DNA of 64,000 nt from Merluccius polli (GCA_030340625.1 JAOPHQ010002846.1:62001-126000), one strand, 5' to 3'. Counted from the stretch's first letter, positions 45,492 to 58,611 are shown. The notes: generated by a model from the letters alone, not told the origin. Translations and numbers: made by a program.

Positions 45492-47141
45492 GTGGCATTT
45501 GTCAAACAGCCTCGACTTGAACGGGACTCTTTAATAATGAAGAGCAGCCATAAAATATTACAAATGGGTGTCAGCCCAGATGTTCTCGGCTTCATCAGGA
45601 CAAGGTCACACAGGGAGGCTCAGCAGGCAAGAAGCATGTTGTTTTAAAACTACAGCTCCCGTGACAACTGACGTGCCAAAGAACACAGTGGGGGAGAGAG
45701 AGATAGAGAGAGAGAGAACAGCAAGCAACTCTCCCCCACTACTCTTCCCGGCTGATTTCTCCCTAATTTCAGTCTCTCCTTCACCTTTTCCTTCAACCAT
45801 CTCTCTCTCTATGCGTATGTCTCATGTCCGATGACAAGAAAACATTCATTTCCCCATGAGCGTTTTGTCGTTCACCTTTTGATTACACAAAATGTCTTTG
45901 TGTCAAAAGGTCGCCGTGTTCCAAGTGAACCGCGGATAGGATGAGCAGACTTAGTTACAGACCATTATCATGTAATAATAATGTCGCCTGCACTCTCCTG
46001 GTTACTTGGAAGGAAGAGAACCAGACACTGGGAACCTGTGAGGTGAGTGCTACCTCTAACCCCTTTTTCATCTTTGAATAAAACACCATTTCGATGAACT
46101 ACAAAGCACGCGGGAGCATGACATAAAGGCAGCGTTTGTTTCGCATTGTACGTCTACCACATCCCACCACCGGGCCAATAGAAAGCAGGACATTACCACT
46201 GAGACGGCAGCATGGGAATTAGTTCCTTAGCAACAATGTGCTGCCTGCGTTTTTGCCTCTTGGCCCCGGCGCTCTGCGCTCAGTCAATCTTCCCACACGA
46301 TCTGAGGGCCCTGCAGATCTGCTGCATCTCTACCATCACACCGGTCATGGTGCTGGTCTACCTTTTCCGTTCCTTCTTCCCATGCGTACCCTAAAGCGGT
46401 CAGCGTACTTTAATGCGGACAAGAAGTTTGGCGAGGTCGTATGAAAAAACCCAAATGAAATCTCTGCAGATGGCGGCAATGCGAACACTGTGTGCGATTA
46501 GTCAGAAAAGCAAGGCGGGTTTGATTTATTTTGATCCGATTTCCCCCGTCTTCACAGTGACCCCACTGGTCTTAACTAACTGAACCTTCAGTGACCGAAC
46601 CGAAACCGAGTATAAAACATGTTCGTCTCGGCCAGCAGAAAAAAAATCTACTTAGTTTGATGTCCACTTATAAAGTCTAACTTTATAAAAAAATAAAATA
46701 AAAAAAGAGCGTCTGTGATTAACTGTTAGGGGGGGGACAATTAGCAAGCTCCTCCCAGCAGGGGTTGGGGGAGAAGTGGCCATCCATCATCGTGTGTCAG
46801 ACAGACTTCCACTAATTCCTGGCTCCTCGCCCGCCACAGGTGCCTCTCTAGACACGCTCCCAGGGCTTGTGTGGACACAGGCCCTGGGAATGTCCTAGAT
46901 CGGAAACACACTCAAAATGCATGCGGCTTTTAGTCTTTTTTCTTTTCCTTTTTTTTAACCCATACCGCTCCTTCGGCGCCCCTAACTGAAGAAATATTTC
47001 AACTGGAGCAAGAAGTCTTTAAAATACAGTAATGTTAAAAACATATTAAGAATATATCCATAAGGCCATCGCAGGAGTGGATATCATTTCATAAAATGGA
47101 TTTCATGGTAATGAATTTCACCTGGAGGTGGTAGTGTGTGT

Positions 47142-47143
<2 letters not shown>

Positions 47144-47226
<83 letters not shown>

Positions 47227-47247
47227 GAGCGAGAGAGAGAGAGCAAG
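47144..47247 (+). repeat. (GA)n microsatellite, about 100 bp
   Basis: About 39 GA units without interruption, then GAGCGAGA-type variants. Confidence 0.95.
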
Positions 47248-47582
47248 AGACCAAATAAAGAAAAAGAGTGCAAACACGCTCTGTGTTTGCACTGTGTTTA
47301 TTCACAGCCCTGCCCAACAGCCCTTCATGCCTTTCAGGTAAATTCCTTCAACACCACAGTCAAAGTATTTTGAAAGACTGTCAGCGGGGAGCGAACGCGC
47401 GTGTCACCTTGCATGCTAATCTCATTAGCTCTCGGGCAATATGAAGTGCACTCCACACCAACCAAGCGCACGACAACATCAGCGTCAACAACATGCCTCG
47501 CCAAGGACGCAGCGGCGATTCGCCGACGCATGTTGGCGGGCCAGCCCCGTGTCTTTGAGTAAATAACACGCTGTGAGCGTGT

Positions 47583-47700
47583 TTGTGCATGCATTTTATT
47601 TATTTATTTAATTTTTTAAATTTGTATTTATTCAACCTTAGCTTTTACCAGGTTGGGTTAAACAAAAGTTCTCAATTCTCATTGAGATTAAACATATCTT
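47583..47700 (+). repeat. SINE/LINE-like tail
   Basis: TTTGTATTTATTCAACCTTA, TTTTACCAGGTTGGGTTAAA and CTCATTGAGATTAAA: a tail shared by several fish SINEs as I recall. A related piece lies at 50430-50470. Confidence 0.45.
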
Positions 47701-47871
47701 TTGCAAGAGAGACCTGGGACAAAGACAGCCGAACATCACTGAAACTGGAAGATCGGAAAATAACTATTTGGTGTTCCGACACATTTGAAAGCAGGTACGC
47801 TGTGGTAAGAACTGCCGTTCAAAACATTTACAAACATGTATTTCACACATTTTCATCATCTGTGCACTCAC

Positions 47872-48054
47872 CTTGGCACGCTGGCATGGCGCCGCTCCAG
47901 GTCCCGTTGCTCGTGCACGTCCTGGTGACGGCGTGGCCGCGCCCGACCATCACGTGGCCCGGCTGGCACGCAAACGTCACGTTGTGGCCCACCGTGATGT
48001 CATCGCCGAAGCGCAGCCCGTTGGCGGGGACGCCCGGGTCGCCGCAGGTGATCA
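47872..48054 (-). CDS. csmd3: csmd3 exon, sushi domain
   Basis: A 183-bp phase 1-1 exon encoding ITCGDPGVPANG, VTFAC, VTRTC, SNGTWSGAMP and AC: a complete sushi module. The loop before the third cysteine is slightly long (GRGHAVTRTC). HNVT and NGT are possible glycosylation sites. Acceptor CCAG before TGATCACC, donor CCAAG|GTGAGT. The exon is very GC-rich compared with its surrounding intron, which is common for teleost exons. Confidence 0.92.
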
Positions 48055-50429
48055 CTGGGAGAGAGAGCGAAGGGGCAATAAATGAGCGCGGGGATTGAAT
48101 TGAGGTCGTCGTGGGGTTGCAATTGACCAACTTAAATGCTATTATTGGGGTGATTTGGCATTTCGTCCACTTCTTACGTACTTATCAGCATCAGTTTAGT
48201 AAAGCTCTTTTATTTAAAGCTGTGGTCATTGAATAGGTGGTATTATGGTTTCTAAATCCCATCCATGGTACTTTTCCTGACAACAACTGTCTATAAAGAC
48301 ATTAAGGACCATTTGGCTGGAAATAGCCCACCCACGCCCAGAAGCACGCATGCACACACACACAAACACACACACACACACACACCAGTTTGCTCTGTTG
48401 TTAAGGATCTTCTTTTTGTCAGACTCGTTTTAGACCGCTAAAAGCCAGCCAGTCAACAGGACAAAATTGGGTAAACGTATGCAAATTTGTCCTCTTATGT
48501 TTCCTTCATATTTTGAAAACACAAACTCCCTGGCAGGCTATCGACTGAGCTCACACTGCTGCTTGTTTGTTTTTCTTCACTTAAAGAGGTATTATTACTG
48601 GGGCATTAAAATGGGTAAGACCCAGGATCGTCTGGGGAAGCTCTGGCCCCTTCTTTTCACTTAAGGGATGCTGGATTATGATAATGCTCCGAGCTGACGG
48701 ACCTAGGCAGCGCATGTGAATGTGTGTGTGTGTGTGTGTGTGTGCGCATGGCTGGGGACATCTCGGAAGCTCATTCTGACCGGTGAGCCAAAGCGTCACA
48801 GCCAAACACATTAGAGTGAATTAAGCATGACCCTGTGCTCCACCAACAGCAGCTGCATCCATAAAAGACGTCTGATGAAAATTTCAATTGATAGCGAGGA
48901 AAAAACAACTCAGAGAGGCTGAGAGACGCGCACAGAAGAGGCAGAGCGGCGGCCGACGAGAGTTGAGTCGGTCCGCGCAGTCATTACTGTGAACCTTTGA
49001 GCCAAGCAAAGAGTCAAACCCACTGCCCAACCGAAGGGAAGAGTTAAGCCGCCTCGGCGCGATACAGAGACGCTCCAGGCAGCCTAATTGGACATAACAA
49101 GACTATCTCTCTCTCGCGCACTCCCACCGTTGGACTGCCTTAAAATAGGTGATCCTAATCTCTCCCGCACACGCTCGCTTCTGTTGGAGAACCCCCCCCA
49201 ACAACTGTGTTACCGCTCCCGACAGCAGAAACAAGCAGATGCTAAAGGATTAGCAAGAATAGAGAGAGAATAGAGAGTAAAGAATGGCCCAAAAAATACA
49301 CGGGAAGAGAAATAACATCTCCACCGTGTGCACCGTAAGCAGCGACTGAAGAGAAACACACAGGGATATGTGACGGCGACGCAACCAGGAGTCGGCGGTA
49401 TTTCGATTCATGGCATCATGTTGTCGACTGTGTAAACACACTGCAGCAGTATGTCCAAATATACACGCGGTGACCAAAACAAGACAGCAGTAGCAGAAGC
49501 AGTTCATGCCAAGAATTAAGCCCAAAGCACAGGGATCTCAAATTTCTGTTCATATTCATCATTCAGCGTGACCCAAAAATACATTGAATCATAGTGTGAG
49601 TAGTAGAAGGCGAATGTAGGAAGGGCTGTATTTTTTCAAGTCTCTTTTGGACTAATTCAACAACAATACTTTGCCTCTGTGCCAACACAGCAGTGTGCTT
49701 TGGGCTTTAGTCTGAAGGCATGGAAATGTAAAAAAATACTCTCCTGAGTTCAGCCTTTCTGAAGGTTATGGGGGGGAAAGAAGCCAAAATTGAACAGGGG
49801 AGGTGTTTGGGCTCCGCAGTGACCTGTAGCGGCTACTACCCACAAGGTAAGGTGGGCAGGTGGGCTTGGTGAACTCGGTCGGGCATCCTACTGGTCTCAA
49901 GATCAAAATGAACTCGACACAGCTCATTAACTTCTGAAGGAGCGTGACCAGCCATTAAAATCTGTATATACCCATGGGTCAAGTTTTTCACAGTTACGAG
50001 GGTCGACTTCAAAACTATCTTGCTTTTGCTCAGTCGCCTGGCATTTGAGGAAGTAACTCTGGTTGATGTATGTACATTTCTATATAGTGTGTATACATTG
50101 TAATACAATTATTTTGTTCATGGCTCACTAGTCAGGTCGATCAACCCAACACCTGGAAACATGTCACCAGCTGTGGTTATCTAGTAGGTAGTCTAGAAAC
50201 CATTTTGTTGAGCTGTACTTGTTGTGGAATCAACTGTAACTATTTGCACAACTAATACCACCAATCACTAAATGAAAATAATAAAAAACATGACTAACCT
50301 TGTTTTTCTGATTCCTATGGCTAATCTGCATGAGGTTGTGAAGCAGTATTCGTTTTCGTAGCTACTCCAATTTTGATTGAATGCTTTGATAGTATTCTGC
50401 CTAACTTGTACATTTTTTTTTGCAATTTT

Positions 50430-50540
50430 TGTATTTGACCTTTATTTAATCAGGCTACATTGAGATCAAAGAACCCTTTGACAAGGGAGGTAAGTAACTT
50501 TGGATAAAAGCATCTGCCAAATGACTAAATGCAAATGTTA
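50430..50540 (+). repeat. Retroposon tail fragments
   Basis: CCTTTATTTAATCAGGCTAC, CATTGAGATCAAA, then a LINE-type tail GTAACTTTGGATAAAAGCAT, CTGCCAAATGACTAAATG. Confidence 0.5.
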
Positions 50541-50790
50541 ACGACGTACAACACCCCCCAAAAAAAATCACCTGTCAAAATCACCACATTTTTGGAGGCA
50601 TTTCAAACCACCCTATGAATAAATACATTTTCGCTCTGCTTTAATATCTGCGTGTGTGTGTGTGTGCGACTTTGATCCGGTAGCCTGTGTGATCGATAAC
50701 CTGTGAACTGTGAAAAAGATTGGCTCCCTAATGGAGGCATAATGAGACCACCTTGCCTACCCAAAGGGCCCACGTCCCTGGACCGGCTGC

Positions 50791-50792
<2 letters not shown>

Positions 50793-50823
<31 letters not shown>

Positions 50824-50829
50824 GCAGCC

Positions 50830-50876
<47 letters not shown>

Positions 50877-50886
50877 GTGTGTGTGT
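50793..50886. repeat. (CA)15 facing (TG)n with 9-nt spacer
   Basis: CA run 50793-50822 and TG run 50832-50886 are complementary in inverted orientation, so one strand could fold into a long hairpin. Confidence 0.9.
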
Positions 50887-51199
50887 TTGATACGGCATGT
50901 GTGTGTGTGTGTGTGATGATATGCTTGATGCTGTTGGATGAACAGCAAAAGAAGAATAAGGGAGAAAACACACAGCAAAGGAAACACATGCTAACTCCCT
51001 GCACATCTGATCACCATTTCATACCTCTCACCCCTTCCCTCTCTCTGTCTCTCTCATCCTTTCATATTCTCTTACTGAGAGACCCCCAACCTCCATCTCG
51101 CTGTGTGTTCACTGCGCTGTGTGTATCACTTCAAACACTCACTCATTTCATCTCATTTCTTTGTGCAAAGAAATAAAGGAAGGAATGACAATGAGAGTG

Positions 51200-51204
51200 A
51201 AAGT

Positions 51205-51235
<31 letters not shown>

Positions 51236-51247
51236 GGAGGAGAGGAC

Positions 51248-51308
<61 letters not shown>

Positions 51309-51385
51309 GAGGAGAGGACTTACAGAGAGAGAGAGAGAGAGAGAGGGGGAGGAGAGGACTTACAGAGAGAGAGAAAGAGAGAGAA
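51200..51385 (+). repeat. GA repeat with triplicated GGAGGAGAGGACTTACAGAG
   Basis: The 20-bp block occurs three times (near 51237, 51308 and 51350) between GA runs. On the csmd3-sense strand each copy contains GTAAGT. Confidence 0.85.
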
Positions 51386-51869
51386 AATATGGTAATTCTT
51401 GCAAAGAGACAGAGAAACAATGGATCATTCTGGTTCATAGTTATCCTGGGGTAAATTAAATATAGATTGGCAGCCCTGTTGGATAACTGCTGGGCTCATT
51501 TCCTGAGATCAGAACAATCGAAAAAAAAACAACAAAAAAAAGAAAAATTTCAAAATGTGGACGTCTGGCGGAAAGGAGACGGCGCGGGAAGATTGATGTA
51601 CCCTATTTGGAGTCGTATTCATGGGCCTCGTCGTTGATAACTCGGACCATCTGCTCCCAGGCAACAACAGGAAGCAGTTTCCTCCTCTGTTCCGATTGGA
51701 CTAATTCTCTCCAGAGCAGTTTATCGGCATGAAAGAGCTTGCGACCGAGCGGCAAGCAAAGACACGGACGGAAACATTTGCAGGGTGTGTGGTGCTACAG
51801 GAAATGTACAACGCAGTTGAGTGTCAGTTTGGTGTGTTGCTTTTTTGATGCGGCGGTGTACCACATGCC

Positions 51870-51983
<114 letters not shown>

Positions 51984-52260
51984 GTGTTTCCTCTTTTAGA
52001 TTCAGTGATTGACATCCCAGAGTGGGTGTCATTTATTCCAACAAGAACAAAACACACTGCGCCACTTCATCAGACGCAATTAGTCAAACATCACAGTATC
52101 TCTTTTTAAACATGGCTTTATTTGACATCCACTTCACCAGACTGTCTTTGTATCTAGCCCCCCTTCGCCATACCAGCATTACACAGTTAGCTGCCATCAA
52201 CCGGTGTGTGTGTGTGTGTGTGCGTGCATGCGTGCGTGTCCGACCCGGCGAAGTACTTAC

Positions 52261-52437
52261 ATGTACAGTTTGGTGTGGCGCCTGACCACGTGCCGTTGGC
52301 TAGACACTGGCGTGTGGGCGAGCCGGACAGGAAGTAGCCCTTCATGCAGGAGTACACCACCGAGTGAGAGAAGGTGGTGCCGTCTATGCGGCCCACGTGC
52401 CCATGAGCAGGGGTGCCTGGGTTACCACATTGCACCG
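52261..52437 (-). CDS. csmd3: csmd3 exon, sushi domain
   Basis: A 177-bp phase 1-1 exon. It reads VQCGNPGTPAHG, then IDGTTFSHSVVYSC, SPTRQC, the Trp in ANGTWSGA and PNCT; the four cysteines and Trp are in place. The VQCGNPG and RIDGTTF stretches are among the most characteristic CSMD sushi sequences I recall, which supports the family assignment. Acceptor CCTAG before CGGTGC, donor ACAT|GTAAGT. Both NGT and NCT are N-glycosylation sequons. A CA/CG-rich SSR follows in the intron about 25 nt past the donor. Confidence 0.92.
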
Positions 52438-52635
52438 CTAGGAAGGGGAGAGAAGGAGTGGGAAGAATGAGGAGGTGAAGGTCAGAGGTGTAAAAAAGTA
52501 ATGGATATTCTATTTTCCATATCAGTGATTCATAATGTGATGCTTGGTAGCGCAGGAGGAGATGGCAGGTGATTTGTGCAGGTCGGGGGGGGGGGGGGGG
52601 GGGGCTGCAAAACCGCTAAAAAATGTAATACATAT

Positions 52636-52920
52636 TGTGGAGTGTGTGTGTGGTCACCTGGCCAGAGTCTGACTGATTACACTCTGGGGCCGGGTGGGGC
52701 TGCACACCTATGGTGCATGAGCAATCATGGCACCCAGGATAAACCAGCTATCAACACACACACACTCAGGAGAGTGTGAGAGTGTTACATCTGCTCGGCT
52801 TGCACCATCTTGCCATTTCGAATAAATGGATATATTCTCCCAACAACAACCTGTGCCTTGTGTCGGAGGGGCCCAACAAAAGCCACTCATGTGGCGTGTG
52901 GCAGGAGGCATTGCTACACA
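52636..52920 (+). mobile_element. Solo LTR (285 bp)
   Basis: Starts TGTGGAGTG, ends GCTACACA, with a 5-bp duplication CATAT at 52631-52635 and 52921-52925. Same family as the LTRs at 2884-8721 and 15334-15633. AATAAATGG inside may be the LTR polyadenylation signal. Confidence 0.82.
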
Positions 52921-54341
52921 CATATTTAAGAAAAGAAAAAATGACAACTACAAATATACTGTATATAGGTGGGCATTTTGACATAGCACATCATTAAATA
53001 CCGAATAGAAAATGGGCGATCGTTAGTAGGTGGCGCGTTAGAGTGGGCGGAGTCGTTAACTGGGGTTTCGAGGGCGGACATTGGTTTTGTTTGCGGCGAT
53101 CAATGTGGCGCCGCCTCAGAGTGTAATGAGGATGAGCTGAGGAGCGAGGCATGCACCGCGACGGAGAGATAGCGTGAACAACCCGGTCATTCAAAACCCA
53201 TAGCTTATCGGCTTATCTCCCACACCTACCATGGTATCACATATCATAGCAATAATAATAACACACCAATCTCAGTCCGTTTAAGATTGAGATTTAGAAA
53301 GATTATTTATATCATAATTATTTGAAAAACCACAATTAATTGGATTGAAGTGTGTGTGCGTGTGCGTGTGCACATAGTGGTATTCCAAGATATTGGGATC
53401 AAATACAGGATGCTGCTCACATACAAGTACTGGCCCGCTCATGTGACTTCTGGTGTCTTGCTGTTTCGTTCTCTGTATTACACATGGAGACTGCATTTCT
53501 GTCAACCCGGGTGCAGTGTTTACAGCATTTATTCTCCGTTACACACACTGGTGACGGAAAGAAGAACAACATTCTGCTGATGGAGGACCAAAACACAACT
53601 CTGTGGCACCGGCAGTAGCTCACAGGTTTCTCCGGATAATTTCAAACCAGAGGATCATTTCTCCGCGTTCCTTCTGAGGGGAGGAAAACTACACGGGTTG
53701 TTTCTAATCTTTCTCTCCCGCTCCAGATCATGTTTCATTACGAGACGGTTTCGACCCCTCAGTCACCTAATTGCCCAGAGAAAATACGAAAAAGTGATTT
53801 CTGCAGGAGATGGACAAGTTGGGCACGCCGGGCCGGTTCAATGCCGCCACCTGAGAGAAACACGCGCGCACGCACATACACACAAACATCTACACACACA
53901 CATACGCATGCATGCGCACGCACGCTCACACACACACACGCGCAGACACACACAGACAAAGGTGTGTGAACATCGCACGAACAGCACTCCGTGCTTGCAA
54001 ACGTAACTGCAGTGCAAAGCATAAGGCAGTGCAGTATAAGGCAGTATATAGTCATTCCAAAACCATTGGACTCCATCCTCCTTTTTACAAACAAACACAA
54101 CAACAAATAAGTAACAAGGTGTTTGCGGGGGGAGTACAGGGCCTGGGTAGGAGTACTTTCCAAGGGGCAGCGGTGAACAGATGGGTGGGCTTTATGGGTG
54201 GACAGGCCTCTAGATCACAGAGACAGACAGCCAGGAAAACGCATTCAGGCTCCAGTGGATTCCACAGGACCCTCCACTCCTGGGACTCTGGGGAAGAGCT
54301 AAAACCATTTTTTAAATCGGTACTTCAAGTAAAGGGAAGGA

Positions 54342-54428
<87 letters not shown>

Positions 54429-54430
54429 AG
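54342..54430 (+). repeat. (GT)n(GA)n compound microsatellite
   Basis: GT run switching directly to GA. Confidence 0.95.
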
Positions 54431-54601
54431 ATATGCATACAGGCAGCAAAAGAAAAAGTGGGCGACGATGATGAAGTGGAGGATACTCAATACACACAAT
54501 AATGGATGGAAGGAGGATAGAGGAAAAGAAGACAATAATGGGGCGAACAAGAGATCACCAAAAGGGAACAAAGAAAGAAAACTAGTTAGAGCGAGCGAAC
54601 G

Positions 54602-54604
<3 letters not shown>

Positions 54605-54688
<84 letters not shown>
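54605..54688 (+). repeat. (GA)n(CA)n compound microsatellite
   Basis: About 20 GA units followed by about 21 CA units. Confidence 0.95.
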
Positions 54689-54690
<2 letters not shown>

Positions 54691-55484
54691 GATGATGAGG
54701 TGCAGTAAAGCTAGCTGAACAGAGTCAGAGAGATTGAGAGATAAAGGCAATGTGATGGAATGATTTGAGTAGGGAGGGCAAAGGCGAGAGAGAAAGAGAG
54801 AGAGATAAAGAGAGTCTTTCCTAGCGTTTAGTACATCGGCCAGTCATACAACTGACTCTGGCACCCTGCCTGAACGGGAGTCAGCATGCAGGCAAAGTCA
54901 AACTTTTGCCTCAATATCCTGGTTGCTCCCTGGGGCTAAAGTATGCGCCGCGCAGCGCCTACTCGCAGTGAACTTCAAAATGGGCTATAAATCACTCATC
55001 AGAAATCCAAGAAGTAACTTGGCGTGGGGCTGGCTGAGGAGTTCATGGTTTTCCGTTTTTCTAATCTCCTTGTTATGGTGAAGTCATGTGCTGGCAGAAT
55101 ATAGACCAGGACCGCGGCCAAGAACTCCTATCCATCTGGTGCATTATGGTGTGTGTGCGCAGTCCATCTGTGTGTGTGTGTGAACATGTGCATACGTCCA
55201 CGTGTTAATTTTCATGCAGTTATTGTGTCAAATAGCCCTATGTCCTCGTTTCCCGCGAGCATATAAGTGCTGAAATAAAAATAAATTAATAATGAAATAG
55301 ACAAGCCTAAATGGAACGCAAGCGTTTGAGTGCCATCACCGACTGCTGCTCATTGTCTGTTAATATGCATGTGACGATACACTTCGGCCCATAAACAATT
55401 AGCGTTCGAGTGCCGCATACAGGCCCCTATGAGTCAAAATGTGTAGGCAGAGAGAGAGCGACAGATCGAGAGAGAGAGGACTTA

Positions 55485-56105
55485 CACTTTAAATATTTTT
55501 ATGACAAGGCGCTATAGCTTTACTGAGCAAACACCAACGTCATAACCGTTGCCCGGGTCTATGGAATTTCATTGTAAGTATAGTCAGAATTTAAAAGTGT
55601 ATTTTTAGTTGTACTGAAGATGTTCTTGAGATGTGTGTTTTTTCACTTGGAAATCTGAATACCTCATATAGATGTATTGGAGGTTGGTTTACTGGGATCG
55701 GTAAACGCAGATGGCTGGATGGATGGATGGATGATGGATGGACACGTGACATGCCTGTACAGTATACGTGTTATTCCTGTATATCCGCGTGACGGCACTG
55801 AAGAAGTGGCGGTCGCTTACGTTTGCAGAAGGGCTGTCGACCGGACCAGGTGCCGTTGGGGAAGCAGATCCTCTCGGCCGAGCCGTACAGCGTGTGGCCC
55901 GCTGCGCACGTGAAGCGCACTTTGCTGCGCACGTTGAAGTTTCCCGCCTCTCTGGTGGCGTGGGCCGGCGTGCCCGGGTCCCCGCAGGCTCCTGCTGCGT
56001 TGCCTATACGGTTATAGTGACAAACACCAAACACACTGTGAGCACAGCAGAACGCAAACAAGACAAAAAACTAAAATAAGCCGGGATGAAAACAAACGAG
56101 GGAGC

Positions 56106-56160
<55 letters not shown>

Positions 56161-56237
56161 GAGAAAAAAAACTATGTGGATCTCTGCTTGTTGTAGTGTT
56201 GCATTACGCTGATGAGTCCTCGTCCACTGCACAAAAG

Positions 56238-56280
<43 letters not shown>

Positions 56281-56830
56281 AAGAGGACTTACACTCTGAA
56301 TCTTTTTACGACAATGCGCTAGTGAACAGTTGTCAGAGGGACACCTGAAGGGGCCAATATTTCTCACTGCTTCGACAGTAAAGAACAACCTCCATCTGGG
56401 GAAATGGAGTATGTGTGTGTGTGTGTGAGTGTGTGTTCTTAATGTAAACTGAAGTTTTGCACAGGCTTGTATGGCTGAGCGCACAGAGACAAAGGAAAGG
56501 CTATTATATTCTCAGTAACAATTTAGGATTTATTCATTTATTCATTCGTTCATTCGGTTAAGTTATACCATGTCATCTTTGTTTCTACATTTGTGTCGTA
56601 TGAAGCCTCACTGACTCGGCGGCAAAGGAAGAGTTTGGTAGATTGCGTGTATGTGTGTGTGTGTGTGTTTTGCTCAGCGCGCTTGTCTGCAGGATGCACA
56701 TGCTTCTCCTCCTGCTGTGTGTGATATGGACTCCGCTGGTTACGAGATGCTCCCTGCGCATGTGTGCAGTAGTGCACTACAGAGCAGCAGATATCTGCTT
56801 TACTGAGCAAACATCAAGATCCTAACCGTG
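55485..56830. repeat. Segment duplicated around a sushi exon
   Basis: Copy A at 55485-55555 (GAGGACTTACACTTTAAATA to CATAACCGTT). Copy B is in two parts, 56284-56322 and 56795-56830, separated by about 470 bp. The two copies lie on opposite sides of the exon at 55821-56003. Confidence 0.7.
55821..56003 (-). CDS. csmd3: csmd3 exon, sushi domain
   Basis: Phase 1-1 exon with a full sushi module: ACGDPGTPAHA, then VRFTC, ERICF, the Trp in NGTWSGRQ and PFC. The NGT is a likely N-glycosylation site. The donor is AAAC|GTAAGC. The acceptor is ambiguous: three in-frame AGs at 56004-56005, 55995-55996 and 55992-55993 would give 183, 174 or 171 bp. I used the longest because it reads SGNAAGACGDPG, the kind of linker seen in the family. 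The exon is flanked on both sides by copies of one short duplicated segment (near 55487 and 56286). Confidence 0.87.
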
Positions 56831-57933
56831 CTAAAAGTATTTGTCGGGAATCGCAGATTCGCCATTCGACGGATTCATAGAGTTGTAATCAATGATTTGT
56901 GTGTTCACTTTTATCAAAATGAAGTTGTAATGTATTCAAATAAAAATGACACAATCACAAATATTGTTGCATTTGTAGAGAGTGTAATGTGCAGGTTTGC
57001 AGTTGTTTGTGTATTCATTCTTAAATTAATTTACACGTGAGAATCATGTTACAGATTTGCAAACTGATTCACAGATTAAGAAATATTTTCTGCAAGTACA
57101 AATACCAAACAAATTGTGTATACTGCAGGTGTCGCATTGGAGCATAGTTGTTTTTCTCTGTAGCATGGATGTGTGTGGGTCTATCAGTGTGTGCGTAGGT
57201 GTGTGTGTGTGTGTGTGTGCGTGCCTCACAGTGGCAGCACTTCATTAAGGTGAGTCAGCTCAGCTTGTCACGCCGCCGAAAAAAACTATAATCTGGCTAA
57301 TTGGGCCGGTGGTGGATTTGGTGTGAATGTGAATTAAAAGTGTACTGGAGGAGCACAGTGCGCGGACTAAATAACAAGGCCTTTAGATCAGTCACGCTAC
57401 ACAAAAAGATGCACACCACCGATGCCGCGGCTAATGCTCTGCCACAGACAATAATTAATAGGGAAAGCGAGGATAGAAACGCAAGCAAAATGAGACTACA
57501 TTCCCAAATGCGCCCTGTCGCTGAACGCTGCCAAGGTACACACACACACGCACACAGGCTGAGCCCCCTCACTGCCTGCACAGGAAGACTCAATTCAATC
57601 GGTTTAACGGCGAAAGAAAAACATCAATTTGTAATGAATGCAAAGAAAGCTGTGTGAGAGCCATGCAACCGATGCAAATGAACCGCAAACGCAGTTTTCA
57701 TGCTAATAGTTATGATATTGCCATTTCTATTATTGATAAGGCATGATAAGGCATGACCTATTAGTGACTGAATTGATTCACCATCTCTGTACACAAGTAT
57801 GACTTGACAAATGCAAATGTATTCAAAATGTAATAAAGCTATCTGGGATTATCACCCAAGAATACTGTATCAAGTTGTTGACACTTACAGTCTAAGTGGC
57901 ATCGCCTTTATGTACATTGTGTAAGTCTTACAC

Positions 57934-58594
57934 CAGTGGTTCCCAAACTTGTTTTGCCCAAGGAACACCAAAGGACAAGTAAAAATCTCAAGGCACACCT
58001 ATTGTGCAAAATAGCCTTTATAACACGTGTTATCACTCATGTCATGTAAAATATCTGTAAATGTGCATAATTATTTAGGAGGCCAAGCAGATATCTTAGT
58101 CACTACAAGACTGAACTAACAAAGCAGTTTAGTGTTTATATGTGGGATATTTATTCAGTTTGGAAAACTCCACGATCTCCATAGGCTTTGGCGGGACTAG
58201 AAAACATCTTCGTTGCTAGGTCGTGGCTAAGGCCCGGGCTACTTGCTGGAGTAGTGAACTGGGTTCCATTACACATAGGAGTCTATTGCTGTGACTGATT
58301 GTTTTCCAGGTATTAGTCCCGTGTATCTCCACGGAGATCAGAACAGAAACGGCGAGTAAAGAAATGTCTATTTTGAGAGCAAATCGCCCCAAAACATGAA
58401 TACATTTTGAATTATATATTTTATTTAAGTTGGTAATTGTTGTATAATCGCAATATTACACTCGAGGGTGCCGTGCCAATAATGACAATAAAGCTTACCC
58501 TCTCGTGTAATATTGCTTAAATAATGTATGGTTGTCATAAAATCCTACGGCACACCCAGACTTGCCTCACGGCACACCAGTGTGGGAACCAATG
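57934..58594. mobile_element. hAT-type non-autonomous element (661 bp)
   Basis: Perfect 8-bp duplication TCTTACAC at 57926-57933 and 58595-58602. Ends CAGTGGTTCCCAAACTTG and, reverse complemented, CATTGGTTCCCACACTGG. No coding region recognised. Confidence 0.87.
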
Positions 58595-58611
58595 TCTTAC
58601 ACGATGCAGGC

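Larger units (their letters stand above)
42067..47871 (-). other. csmd3 intron, SSR-rich
   Basis: Contains CA (42455-42484, 43448-43480, 44261-44286, 45452-45490), TA (42853-42876), GA (43930-44035, 47144-47247), CT (44360-44403), GT/G (45189-45250) runs and a SINE-like tail (47583-47695). Other stretches look unique. Confidence 0.55.
52438..55820 (-). other. csmd3 intron with a solo LTR
   Basis: Holds G20 (52585-52604), the solo LTR, compound GT/GA (54342-54430) and GA/CA (54605-54688) repeats, a GGAT run (55711-55738), and one copy of a duplicated segment (55485-55555). Confidence 0.6.

Noticed and set aside
56550..56810. Possible duplicate sushi exon between the repeated segments
   Set aside because: The frame lacks the four-cysteine and Trp pattern; there is no second copy of the exon at 55821-56003.
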